Below, one piece after another: positions 22,762 to 36,300 of a stretch of DNA of 64,000 bases (its first letter is position 1; each line of letters opens with the position of its first letter). This DNA comes from Tigriopus japonicus (Eukaryota > Arthropoda > Copepoda > Harpacticoida > Harpacticidae): assembly GCA_010645155.1 (NCBI GenBank), contig JAAGOF010000249.1:63486-127485 (forward strand), read 5' to 3'. The notes under the pieces were generated by a model that made no database searches, was not told where the DNA came from, and was given only the letters and a program-made list of their open reading frames with translations. The position numbers were made by a program, and so were the translations under genes.

Positions 22762-23576
22762 ATGACAGAGTCCGTAGCTGTGGTTTTATCTGGATGTGGT
22801 GTTTATGATGGGACGGAAATTCACGAAGTAGCTGCGGTTTGTGCAGCTCTCAGTCAACTTGGAAAAACGCCAGTGTTCTACGCACCCGACAAGGTCCAAT
22901 TCCATGAGGTCAACCATGTCAACGGATCTTCGGATGATGAGACCAAGAGGAACGTGCTCATTGAGTCCGGGAGGATCGCCAGAGGCAAGGTTCTCTCTTT
23001 GGGGGTGAGTGGCTATTGGCGAAATAGGCCTCTATGTTGGCAAACCCATTAAGGTTTATTGTATGGGCAGGACCTTCAAGTTGACGAATGTCAAGCCGTG
23101 ATCTTTCCCGGAGGATTTGGTGCGGCCAAGAACCTGAGTACTTTCGGGGTGAATGAGAATCCTGTGGTGGATCAGAATGTGGAACGCGTATTGCTCGAAT
23201 TTCATGAGGCTCAGAAGCCCATTGGTTTGTGTTGTATCTCTCCTATTTTGGCAGCTATGGTTTTTGGCGGCAAAGACATCAAGGTCAAGATGACACTTGG
23301 CAAACAAGGTAGACAAACAATTTGACTCTGGTTATGTGGTTGAAGCTAATTTAAAGCTATGGTTCACTCACTTTAGGCGAAGGTTGGCCTTTTGGTGGAA
23401 CTTTGGACAAGGCCACAGAATTCGGTGCCGAGGTTGTGGAAATGAATGTTGACGAGGTTTGCATCGATGAAGAACATAAAATTGTGACCTCGCCAGCTTT
23501 CATGTACGACGGCAAATTCCACGAAATTCAAGAGGGTGTCACCAAAATGGTCAACGCGGTTGTCGATCTCATTTAA
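22762..23576 (+). CDS. GATD3: ES1/GATD3 family protein (DJ-1/PfpI-like glutamine amidotransferase fold)
   Basis: Exons 22762..23004, 23071..23308 and 23377..23576 give 226 residues. Introns are 66 and 68 nt, GT-AG, phases 0 and 1. The start [19 protein letters not shown] is the signature of ES1 proteins (vertebrate GATD3, bacterial ElbB). Further blocks are [41 protein letters not shown] (nucleophile-elbow cysteine region) and [20 protein letters not shown]. Vertebrate GATD3 is mitochondrial with a cleaved transit peptide. Here translation from the first Met gives only four residues before the conserved core, so no transit peptide is visible unless a separate upstream exon exists. Bacterial ElbB has glyoxalase activity; an enzymatic role here is inference. 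It is convergent with the MTSS1 3' end. Confidence 0.95.
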
Positions 23577-24332
23577 TCATTATTGTACCATCTAGGAGTT
23601 ACAATGCGTTTTTAGTCCTCATCAGCATGTGCAGCAATTCATACAATTGGCTGAAAGTGCCAGTTCTAATCATAGTCATAGACATAGATCAAGTTGGATT
23701 TTCCTGTTTGGAAAATGGGACAAACCAAACATTTCCCATCACGAGCTTTGCATGAAAGTGTCAACTCTTGATTTGCAAACTCACACCAAAAACAAACTCA
23801 CCTGTATGTTCTTCTCAACTAATTCTCAGTATTCCTTACTCATCTTTATCGTCAATGTTCATAATAAATTACTTAGACCTTCTATCAAAAGTTTATTGTG
23901 ATTTTGACTAGCTCAAAATACAGTTGTTGAATAATGTTCGGAGGATTTACGTACGCTAGTTTCGCGGTAGCATTACCTGTTTTCATAAACGACAATCAAG
24001 AACACTCTTAAAACAAAATTCAGGAAGCAAGAGAAAGTGTTACAAAACATGGTTTCTTCTCAGAGTGCAGTAAAGCATGGCTTGGATGATAATAATTTGT
24101 GAGCGAATCATTATAATCAGTCTTTTATAGGGAGAGGCCTTTTCTTTAATCACTGGAAACTTTAAAATGGGGTTTGTTCAAACGCGTTTGATTACCAAAA
24201 TTTGGGCAGTTGCCTGGATTTGCTATTGATTAGCTTGAAATGCAAGATATTTATGATATATAAGTAGTGCTGTATAATGGCAATGATTACAATTGTATTA
24301 AATGGTATAAGATGAATGATTAAAGCCACATG
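23577..24332. other. 3' UTRs and spacer between ES1 and MTSS1
   Basis: A 756-nt AT-rich interval between two convergent stop codons. It contains the putative polyadenylation signals of both genes and no other feature I can support. Confidence 0.5.
23863..23868 (+). promoter_or_regulatory. Polyadenylation signal of ES1/GATD3
   Basis: AATAAA 286 nt after the stop codon. On the opposite strand another AATAAA (plus coordinates 23892-23897) could serve MTSS1, so the two convergent transcripts may end within a few tens of bases of each other. Confidence 0.45.
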
Positions 24333-27300
24333 TTATATTTTGGGAGCAGATCTGTCGTTAACATTCGGCGTTTTCCGAAGATTGAACGCCCCAGTCTGAA
24401 TCTCTTGATGAAGCTTCGATTTTGAACCTTCGTTTGTCGGGTTGGATGTTAAGTGAGATGGTTGAACCACTGGAATTCGAGAGTTGTTCGAGGGAGGAAT
24501 CCGTTGACCTTGGACAGATCCAACCAACTTTGCCGAAAGCGAATTCAAAAAAATCTGGTTTTGTGCCTCGTCCGCCTTTGGAGCTCCTTCTCCCCCTGGA
24601 TATGAAATTGACATGGATATCGGACCCTTTGACCTCGGGTTTACCCCGAAGTAATGCCTCGTGTTCTCCTTGAATTTGGCACCAAATCCATAGATCTCTC
24701 CTTCAGGAGAAGGCTTGTCACTGCTGATCGGGATCACGTGGTGCGTGCTGACTTTCTTGTACAAATTCTCATTATATCCGCCCCGATGGTTGTCCGAATG
24801 AAGTGTGGGCGGATTGGGAGCAAAGGTGACGCCTTTGGGTATATTTGACCCTTGGGTGGCTAGAGAGAGCGATCGACGGGCAGACTGATCCCGATCAAAA
24901 GTGGAACAGGGTGGTGGAGCATTTGCCGACATCGAAGTTGATCGTCTTAACGTTGAAGGACTGGTGGATTGCCCAGGGATCCGACGAAGACTATCGGCAA
25001 CATTCGATGCCCTGGCTGCCATCTCCTCCAAACCACCCAAATCGTGGTGGGAGATGTTTTCGACCGATCCGTGAGGTGTGGCATCGTCATCTTCTACCAA
25101 TTGGAACGAGGTGGTTCGAGGCGGTCCCATATGGTTGTTATTCAACTTGTCATTACTTGGACTGTGATTGGGCGACGTTATAGATGGCGTTCGACGAATG
25201 GGTGGAACAGGTTTGGAAATCTGCGACGAGCTGCGTTGTAATGTGGAACATCTTGGAGTGTTGTTGGGATTCAAGCCTGCAAGCAAGACATGGAATGAAA
25301 AACAACGGAAGTAGAGATGCCAACAACAATATGTCATCGTCGAGTCGCCATTGTTCTTTGGAGTGTCTATTGATTCCCATCACCGGTTCTTTGTGACCTG
25401 TTAATTAATACCTGGCGTGAACGAATCACTCCTTCGAAGATATTGCCCACCAACGGATCTTGTGCTCATTAAGGTGTTTGCGTCCGTTGTTCCCATTCCT
25501 TTTCGGCCCAGGCCCAAAATGGTGGATAGAATATCCTCCCTGGTCTTGGACTGAGTGGGATGGGGACCCCCAGGATGCGTTTGGGACCAGGATCCCAAAT
25601 GGGAGGACCCCAACTTGGTCAAGAAAGCCAAAGAAGGAGGAGGGTGGTGGTTCGGCCTCGCCTGGTTTTGTGGTGAGGTGGGAAGAGTGGAAGGAGGGGA
25701 AATGACTAGAAACAAAGCACACGAGAAAAATACGAGGGATGAAACGACATGCATTTAGTAGACGAGGGTGGAACAGAAGAAGCAGAACAAGTGGTAGAAA
25801 TGCGTGTGTGTAAAGATGGATGGTGAGTGCACAACGTTCTATTTGAGTACAAAGCTAGAAGAAGGGTGTTGAGTGGGGTGAAGGGAGTGCACAAATAGGG
25901 AAAGCAAGCCAATTGATTCTGTGGAAGTGGTTTCGAGTAGTATTCGAGTCGAGTCCGAATTGGAACGAACGGCAAAGCAAAAGTGCAATTGGGGAACAGG
26001 GCGAGATGTTGACATCTCCTCTCATTCTATTCCATTTTCATCAGGTCACGACAGTTGTGTCACGAGTTCTTTTGCTGGCTCTTGAAAATCTAAGAAAACG
26101 GCTTTTTCTGAATCTACCAGTGGACTATACACTACATGTATACTAGTTTGTAATCCTCAATGTGCCCTGACGTAAAGTTCAGTTGATCCTGATTAGCTTT
26201 TTTTGTCTGAATAGTGTTTTTGAGTGCTTGTGAGGTTTTAAACAAATCCAATCATGCCATAATTTTGTTTAAATTCGACAATTCATTAACACACAAACTA
26301 TATTTTTTATTAAGGTGAGGGCGATGAATAAAATGTGGGTTTCCATTTTCCAGGCTTGAGATCAACACTGAGCGTCTGGGAGTTGGCTTACCTTCAGCAC
26401 CGTTTCGGTTGATGTGGTTTCCTGGTAGCGTAATTGATGAGAGATTTTGGGATTCGTCGAATTTGATGATAGTATTTTGGCTTCCGTAGCCACTGGACGA
26501 GCCTATTGATCCCGAACTCGAGCTGCTTGTTCCATCTTCAACCTTGAGAGAAAATAAGCGAATAACATGCCAACACGGAACATTCTGTCAGATGAGTGTG
26601 TTTCTATCGTACCGCCACTTTTTGACCGGGGAAAGATAACTCCTCCACTGTGGGCGTCTTCAGATCATCTTCCAGGAGAGACTCGCAAATGGAATTGGAA
26701 GGAGCTCCTTTCATTTCATCGGTATTCATGTAGACGGGTTGTGGGATCACTAAAAGCGAAAAAGGGAACCGTTGGTGGTTCATGGACCAAGCACGCAGAG
26801 GGAATTCGGCACGTTGTTAATGAATACAAGTGCATCCAAGAGCAATGGGTAGACATGATGGCCATGCCAAGATAAATAGGACCAAAAGTGTGCCATTTTA
26901 AATGGCATTCATTCGATTTGAAACGAGTGAATCTTCTCAATCTTGTGCTAAAATGTGTAATTATTACACCATTTTTGACCTTCCAAGGGAACAACTTGGT
27001 TGGAACCTTTGCCTAGTTTTGCGAAATGAAAAGACTTGGCAACCTTCACAAGACTTTTCCTTGCCTCTATGGTAGGAAGTTCCGTTGGTTCCTTGATTAT
27101 CCCGTTCTTGCCCATTGTACTCACCCATATCGGTCTTGCCTTGAAGGAAATCCGGAACCATTTGGAGCTTGAGGGCACTCCGAGGTATGGCATAGTGCGA
27201 AGGGGACTCGCCAATGTTGGAACTGTCCTGATGAGACGACGAGAAATGTGTTTTTGGAGACGAGAAGCCAATAACTCTCACGTTATTGTTCTCGCTTTGA

Positions 27301-30300
27301 ATGGACGCCTGCGAGGGGGGTCTCTCCACTGAGGATCCTCGAGCAACCACGCCCATGGGAGGTCGCGAGGAACCGTCCGCAGAATTACAACGATGCGGTA
27401 ATGGAGGGCGTTTCGCCACTCCCCCATTTTGAGATGGCTCTTGGGTGGACCTTCGAAATGGGCTTCCCCGATTACTGGAAAGGAACAGTGTGCTCAAATA
27501 TGAAAACCAAGGCGTATCCATTAAACTTGACTGGAAACAGGCGACAAGAGCGAGGACAAATATGAGCAAATTTTACGGTCCTCGTTTCGGAACTCATTAC
27601 ATGGAACTGAATTCGGAATGGGAAAAAAGGTCCCTCCGTGTTTTGAATGTGTCAAAGATTGGACCTACCTGTAGGCCCTCTTGATGGTGGAATAACTTTG
27701 TTCGAACAAGGACGAATCAGCCACCTTGGAGACACCTTGTTGCTTCGACGGAGAGACAGGTTGGGAATTGGAGGCCATAGGAATAAAAGTTCCATTCGAA
27801 AGCGAAGGTCGAGATTGGACACCATTTCTCTCGAATGAAGATGAGATGGTGTGCGGTCGCGTTAGTTTCGAACTTCCTCCGGAAACCAAGACGGAAGTAG
27901 ACTGGAATGAGATCAGTGACACGCTCTAAGGCAGCCTCTGAGATGACTTAATGAATAACCCATTTTACCCCATCACTCCGAATGGCAACATGGGCTGAGG
28001 CAGCCGAACCCGGTCTCCCGTTGTTGTTGTTGTTGTTATTGTTGTTGCTGTTGTTTGAAGTCTGTCGGTGATTGTTGTGGTGATTGTTGTTGAGGTTGTT
28101 GTTGTTCGGATTATGCGGATGATCTTTGGCCAAACGTACCGAGCCACTTAAGGACATGGTGTCGTGATTCTGTTGAAATATAATGTCAATGTGAGAAATG
28201 TCATTGAGAAGTTCGAGCACGACTCGTACGCATCCATTTGAGTCATGTTATGCATGAGTGATTTGGTCGGGTTTTGTCATTGGACATGGACGAAAAACTG
28301 AGATTCCAGCGTCTTCCGCTTTTCTTTCTAGCCACCTGACCTTGGAATTAGTCATGAAATGGACTAGATTCATAGAAAATCAGGGACCAATTAAGTTTGG
28401 CAAAAAAATCAGGAGCAATAATCAGGCCCTTGAATGCAGTTTCACCTCCATATTCCAGCCAATTATCCTAAGTATCAGAGCTTTGGCTGACTTGATTGCC
28501 CATGTAGCCAAATACCACTCACCACTCTGTTGGAAATGGCCATGGAACCATTAATTCTGTCTGAATGCGTCGGGGAACAAGGCCCACTCGAATTAGGCAC
28601 CATCATAGATGAGGTTCTCGAGGATGTGCCCGACACAATCGATGAAATCGAGCACATTGAGTTCTTCCTCGATCCCATGGCCGAAGATGGTGTTGACGGT
28701 GGAGTCGACAAGCACAACGATACCTTGTCCGCACGAACATCCTCGATCACTTGTTCACACGAATCCGGCAAACTCCCCTGGTTACTCGCCACCTAATCAA
28801 AAGAGCATCCCTTAGCAAAGTGTTCCCAAAACGTGGTATCATGGCCATCTCTACCTTGCCCAATTTCGTCATGACCTCCTCGACCTGCGAGAGCTCGCTC
28901 AACATCCCGAGTTCCTCGTCCACCACGGGTTTCATGCAAGCGGCGAAAGTGCAGAATCGGTTCCGCTCCTCGACTAAAGCGGATCTGACGGCAGATTTCT
29001 CTTTGTCTTCCAGGTTTCGGAATTGCGAGTTCAAATCTTTCAGACATTGATCCACGAGGCGTTGAACGGAAGGGTCAGGGACAGAACGCGAGTCCTTTTT
29101 CATCTTCTTCCGCAATCGCACCACTTGATCAGATTTCTTCTTGATGTGCGCACGGTGCTTTTTGAACTCTGAAATTGCGAGGGAAATTATTAAGTGGGAT
29201 TGGGATTTTTTTTTCGTTAAAATTTTATTCGGAATCGGAGTTGACGTCTTCCTGCATCCTTTAGTTTCTGATTTCTTTCTCTCTCACTCTCCAATTCAAC
29301 GTTTGGAGAAGAAGTCATTATCTGGAAATGAGCCATTCCGTGCAATAGAACGTAATTCTACCTTTGGCATGCTCCTTGTCCAATGCATTGGCACTCTTCC
29401 TCCATTCCTCCAATTTATTCTGGATAGGCAGCACCAAACAGTCCATGAGAGCCCTGAAACAGACAGAAGGAACGCATCCGTTGTTAGTCCAAAGAAAAGG
29501 AATCACAAGACATACGAAGTAGTACACGAAAAGTTATCATCAAACTTTGGTCCAAGGTATAATGTAAGGTAGTAGAAATTTGAGTCATTATATTCAGGAA
29601 CCAAGGAGAAGCATGTAAGAAATTGCGTTATTAAGACAAATGAGCGGCTTCTTCGCCGTTCCCCGAAAAAACTGTCTAAAAGAGTAAGAAGTCTGCTTAA
29701 TCATGGAATGCCTCCTACCCACTCCAAGTTAACATGGTTGCCAGCCAGATTGGGTGTCATTCCGGGAATACTGATTACTTTTTGGCATCCTTATTGAGCG
29801 TAATACGTCCGCACAAAGACAGGATTTGGAAGTACCAAGTCTGGACCAAGTTCCAGAGTTGTTTCTCAACAACAAAAAAGTCTTGCTAGCGAGTCCTCAA
29901 CTCGCACTACTTTTTCATCCCTTATGGCAACTTCCTCATTTCGAAAACTCTCTTCTGGGCGCAAAAAAATCTTCGTCGAGGGAAGAAGGATTTGTCCTCG
30001 AATTGGTGGATCCTTCTCGAAAGTAATACCAAACACATTGCCTTTGAACACTTGAAAACATGCAGGGTTGTCACGAATTATATTACCATATTCAATTAAA
30101 AATCATTCGTGACACAACACGTTCGCGATTAAATTGTACTAATACCCATTGATGAAAACAGTTTCAGGTCTACTCGGGCAAAGAATTATTAAAATTGATA
30201 GACCCGTAATAAACCTATGATTTTGTTTTATAGAAAGATTCCCTCACCCAAGTTATGCACGCGCTATTCTCAAAAAAATAAATTTACTTTAAGCACCCAT

Positions 30301-33300
30301 TACAAGGACTAAAATTGCTCTAATTAATAAGACGGCGAAATCAAAGTGTTGGGTATACACCTGTGCTTTTTGATTTATTTGGAACCCAAGTTAACTGCAT
30401 CGTCAACCTTTTGTCACTATTAAACAATAAAGTTGTGGGGACTCTAATTCAAAACAACCCTGTAGACCATGCATCTTCCGATATTCTTGTGGAACACGGT
30501 GTGGTCGGTGGTTTTTGTTCCACGTCTGATTCGTTTCGAGAAAAAAAAGAACGTGGTGTTGCCTGGGATTTCTATCCTAAATCTGTAGGGAATAATGTGG
30601 AGTGGCAAGGTGTCTGGAATAAAAAGTTTAGCGGGTGCTTGGCTGTCTAGAGATTTCCTGTGAAGTGGGAAATGTCGCTCACGATGCTTCACACTCTTGA
30701 TCAAGAGAAGAACGAGGAACAATGTAAGGAACACGGCTTAGCATTCAACATCTCTTACCTCCCTAGATAATGTCCACCTACGCTCTTTTTCTAAGACAAT
30801 GTGATAAAGCTTGGAACCCTGATCTTAGTTTTAGTCATTAGCCTATGACGTGTTTCTTTTCAGAACCCGGACAATGGCTAAGTTCATCAACTCGTGTTGA
30901 AAAGCCAGGAAAAAGAAGCTCCCTTTTTGGTGTGGGGCAAAAATCATCTCAAACGTTCGCCAGCTAAGGAAAATCGGTCGGCTAAGGCACGATCTTTGTC
31001 AAACAACTTGCTAACCTCGTTGTTTCCGGTCTCTTTGTTTACTTTGGCTGCACGAAAAAAATCGGGATGAATTTTGGCAAGAGCTTTGAATTCGCCGGAG
31101 CTCCAATACAATTTAAAGAAAAGAAGCTTGGCGAGGATTTCAGCAGATTTCTTTTTTGCAAAGCAGCTGTTTGACATGAAGTTTTTTGTCGTCCTTTCAA
31201 CCAGGATAGAAGCATAATCCAGAGAAGTTTCAAGGACAACGATCGTTGTTGGAAAAGTGGAAGAAGCCGCCACCACTTGAAAATTTTTGAGATCCAACTT
31301 ACCCATTAAGGCTCTTCATCCGGGATTCCAGAGCTCGGTGTCGAATTACGATCCTGGTCAAGCATGTGCCAATGTCTCTGGTTGAACCTGGAAGTAAATG
31401 AGAACTCATGTAGGTTGATTCGAGAATTTCAAGCTTATGTCGCTCATCCTACATTTCCAAATTGAATTCTAAGCCATTCATACCTTTAGTAGACAGAAAT
31501 TTGAGCTTACGTACATTTACTTCACACAAGCTTCACTGAATCCTGAAGATACCCTCATCTTGCTTTGGAGAAGGGGAAATGTATTCAAAGGCGACCCTTA
31601 CTTTATTGAAGCTCCCCTCCTCCATTTTTACTAATATAAAAATCCCTCTCAAGTAATTCAGAATGCCGATCTCAGCCTTTTTTTATTGTTATGAACGCAT
31701 AAGCTTAAGTACGTAGTGCCATGTTGAGTATTCGAGAGCATGCTAGGCAAGCTGGATGACTCTGACTTGACTACTTATTATTTGTGGTCTTTGACTTGAT
31801 TTACGGCCTCACGTTGTTCACTCTTGAATACTAATAGAGAGACTCTTGAAGACATTTGAAAACGACAGGGAGACATATTCATAAATAGTTCTTCAAGTCA
31901 CGCTCCAAAGCCTTAATGTGTCCTTTCCAGGTAACTTTTGGAAAGAAAATGGCTTGAGTAACAGAACACGTCAGCAACTTCCTTTTTATGGCCTTTAATC
32001 AAACAAGCTTTTATTAGGCCAGCAACGTTTCGCCGTCTAGACATGGGCAATAGATGACCCTCTACTAGCTACCCTACCGGTTTACCAAAGACGCTTTCAG
32101 TACTGCAATACACTGAAAGAGAGTAGGGTTCCATTAAATGTGACTCAGACTTCGGGACCGTGAAATCCTAGGGGTCTAAAGCCAATCATTTGTCGGTATT
32201 GTCTTCCGTGAACTAATTGACAGTCAGGCGAGGTCCTATACCGGGTCACAAGGCCTATTGTGTAAGGCCTGTATGTAAACGAACGTTAATCCAATCAAAG
32301 CTAAGCTCAGTGGCTCGGATACGATCAGTCGAAGCTAAGGAAGCTCATTTCCCGAACTGGTTTTCGGTTTGGAACGGGTGGTTTTTGCACAACATATTGT
32401 GGCTGATCAATCAAGGCCGATCATCCGATCGGAAAACTTCCAAGGTACGTATATTGGGAAAATGCGAGGAACAACATGCAAAACCCCGATTTTCCAATAA
32501 ATGGGGCCGAGGCCTTGAGGGGTTAAATGAGATTCGGAAATGCTTTGGTTCCAATCGTGGCAATTGTAAAGAGCTTCTTATAGTTATTTCACCCTTTGAT
32601 ACATCTAGAGGTGTTTCGGATCGCCTGAAAAGAATGCAGTGGTCCTTTTTGCGCTAGTTGTGAAATAGGTTTATGAGTGTTCCAACGTTCCATGGAACCA
32701 TTGGAGAGTGGAATGGGGGATCTCCGTTTCCTTCCTCGGGGATCTTCAATTTTCGCTTCAAAGACACCCTTGAGAGTGCCTGGCTTTTATTATTATCCAA
32801 AGCATTGAGCACTCTAATTAAATGCAGCCTGAAAAATGGACCGCTGAAGAGGACCAACTGAGAACCTAAATACTCACGTTCCATGGCATATTTCTCCTTA
32901 TCAAATTGAGGGTTTTCAGGGGGAAAAGATGGACTTCGAGATCGATCGTTAACAGGTTTGAAACGAAATTTTCCACTTCTATGTCCAATTTCCTCCCCTT
33001 CTCCCGGGGTTGTCTGAAACTTTGAGAGGCACACCCCCTTCAACTGATCCAAACTGTTATTGTTCCATCTGGAGTGAGGGAGGAAGAGACCAAGAACTTC
33101 AAGAAGGGGATCTTGTGTCTGGTTCGAACGAGGAAGAAAAAAATTGAAGGGTCTTGCTGCATCCTTATCTACAATGAGCTGATTTTGAAGCTCCTTTCTT
33201 TTCGTTTCAATTGAAGTGGGAGACCTGAACTTGTTACTTCTTTTCATTCCAATCTAATGCATACTAAGCAAATATTGCGGAGAATTTCTTGTTCATCGAA

Positions 33301-36300
33301 AAGAAGGAAGAAGAACGTTTTCGTTTGAAGGTATAGAAGTTCTGACTCGTGAGCTTTGCTATCGCTCATGTTGTAATGTCAGGATCGAAACATCATGGCA
33401 TGTTCCATCTCAAGATCCAAGTGAACAACGTGTCTGTTAAACGTCATTCCGACACGACCGGATCAAAAAATGGAAGCGTTGGATTCCAGGAAGGAATTCA
33501 TGTCTTCTTGTCTCACCAGAGTTCCCATTTCCCGTCTCTTTGAGCCAATGGTCCAAACTGTTCTTGCCCACATTGTTCCAAATGGATCATCATCGACTCC
33601 AAGAGGAACGCTAAAGGTCCGGCTTTGGGAGCTAATGGCTCCTCTAAAACAAAAGATATTGGAAGAAGCTTTTTGCTCGGCTTTTATGGCTGATGGAACC
33701 GTTGAGTTGGATTGGTTCCATAGGAGCCGTTCCACCCACTCCAACTTGGTTGGCTTGCTTCACGGAGATAAGGGAAGGGTTTAAGAAAATAACTCAAAAA
33801 TGTTTTGTTGTGGCCTTAATGGTGGCATCGGGGAAATAAATCTGGGCAAAAGTTTCCATTCTACCGAAGGAAAAAAAACACTGTGCACTTTATGCCATGA
33901 TAACTCCGGGAAATAACCCAGAAGTCTTACGAAAATGGGATCATTGGGGAGAGAAAGAGACACTCTTCCAGATAAGAGTTCATTCACGGATCCATGTTCC
34001 CGGTGATCACAAAAGTTTCTAATGGATCCCCTCTGTCACCTTTTGTGAAGGCCAGCTGATCAAATGACGAGAATGAAGATCAATTTTCTCGGGATTCCCA
34101 ACCAGGTACGTAAAAGATACACGCGAGCAGATTCCTTCATCTTTTTTCCATCCCCTTGCTCTCTTTCTCTTGAGATAGATGAACGAGAGACGAGGATTTA
34201 GGTCACCTGCTGACCAGGCAACTCTTTCACGGATGATGAGACTGATCTCATTGGAATATATCGAGGAAATGTCGTGCAATCCGTTGCTTCTACTACACTC
34301 GTCGAGCCAATTTGAGCTCTCTTCATAAACGAAAGGAAGGAACCCTACGTCGAAACTTGGAACTTGGGGATCATTTATCGCATGTACTTTTCAAGTTCCA
34401 AGAGAACAATATTGATCTCAGAGCCAGATTGGGTTGCGGAGAATTTTGAAATCCCCCTTGAAAATTGGTTTTCAGCCCGACTTCATGATATCCATCTTTT
34501 TGGCTTTAAGAGTAAACTGAAGTTGACACTTGATAACACGCTCAATTTCCTAAGGTTCACGAAGAAGAGAGGGGAGACTTCTTGAAGATGCCATGGATCG
34601 GTTAGGCTAAATTGGGTTGGCATTTTCCCATCAAAAAGCCTCAAGTTTGATTTACTTTTTCGGGATCAGACCCCCGGATTTACCAAAGGTTGCCTTGTGG
34701 ATGCTTGGGATAAGATTTAGATTTAAGGGTGTGAGGGGTTGATTTCACCCTCTCCTCTTTTACGTTAGATTTGGAGACTCGAAGTTTTACCAAAAGACTT
34801 CAAACAGTTGGAACAATGGGACTTTTTGTGTTCCAAGATGGGAACCGGATCCAAGTTTGATCAAAGTTTTTTTATTGTTTTTTTGACAACTTGATGGCTG
34901 CTTGTGTCATTTCATCTTTATTTATGAGTTAGCTACGCACTACCTCAATTGGAGTCCACATAAGAGTCTCCTTCTGACCCTTGCTCCTAAGAGTAATTTG
35001 AATTCCAATAACCCTGACCGAATGTGTAGATGCATCACAACAACTTGTTCCATGTCCGACATGTCAGGTTCGATCTCCTACACCAAACTCAAGCGAGGAG
35101 CTTTCCATATTACTTTGGGGAGACTTTTTGCCCGTGTTCTTACCTAAAGAATCTTGTATTGAAGGAGAGTGCTCAGAGCAAGACTTACACGTGTAAATAT
35201 ACACAAGAAGACCGGAATAAGAGCTCGAGGTGAATGAGTTCCAATCAATGTACTACAAGAACACCTCCTCTTCCGCCCATTCGTTTCTCCATATTCAGAT
35301 CACGTCTTGCTTGTCAAGGCGACGGACTCACAGCTTAATGTTTTGTAGTCGGCCATATTCCAAGAGGAAGGTCGTTGGCATCATTTGGAACATTCCCTCT
35401 TTGTGTGCTACATCGATCTCGATCAATTGGTTCTCTTCAATAAAGTAGGAGAGGTTTCATGAATGTATTTTTATCATTCCCATGTGAGTTATCAATGTCA
35501 AAATAGTTTGAATTGGTCACGAACTGGTACTTCTAGACATCAACTGACAAACTCACAGAGGAGATGGTTCCATTTCGAGATCAATGTGGAACAATCTTCC
35601 CTTTGCCAATGGTAGTATATGCCATGAAGTTAAGGGCATTGGGCTTGAAAAAGGCGAAGCATTGGAAAGATATGAACATGATTGCATCGAGATGGAGAAA
35701 ATCGAGTCCATTTCGCCCTTGGGGCTTGACCATTGTAAACGTTGTGAGAAAAAGCTCTGCCAAGATTTGATCGATCGAACCTTTTTACTCGGAGCAGAAT
35801 ATTGTGCCGTTCTCCAAATTTTGCCGTAGGGCAGGCACCATTGCCATGTTTTGTTGTGTTGTGTCCGAACAAGTGGATCAATATGTGGAACAAACAATTC
35901 TCTCCGACGGAATGAAGGAAGGAACTAAACAAAAACTTGGGCCGGGTGAGAAATTTCACATCCTGCCCTGACTTTTGCATCGCTGGAAGGCTCTCTTTGG
36001 ATCTCTATTTGCAGACATTTGTCCGACAGAGGCCTGCAATTGATAGAGCAGCAACTTTCTTGGCACTTGGAACAACTTGTTCCTCTCCTCTCCAACCATC
36101 TAGTCAGTCAGTCGTGGTCTTTCAAACTTTTTTGAGGAATGGCGAACTTTTTCTTGGGTGGAACACGACGTGAAATACGTAGTTTTCTCTATGGACTTCG
36201 TTTTCGAGCAGATTTCTCACTACTTTTTTAGCTCTCTGTCGGCCCTCGGGTCATTCGGAACCGCCTTTCAACGTTTTTCCAATATTTGAGAGTCTTTCGA

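Noticed and set aside
32217..32657. 146-codon plus-strand frame
   Set aside because: No domain and no transcript evidence. A frame of this length can arise by chance in about 10 kb of intron.
32654..33247. 197-codon minus-strand frame
   Set aside because: It has no recognisable domain and no splice or promoter context, and it lies inside an MTSS1 intron. The coordinates are noted only so that it can be tested against transcripts.
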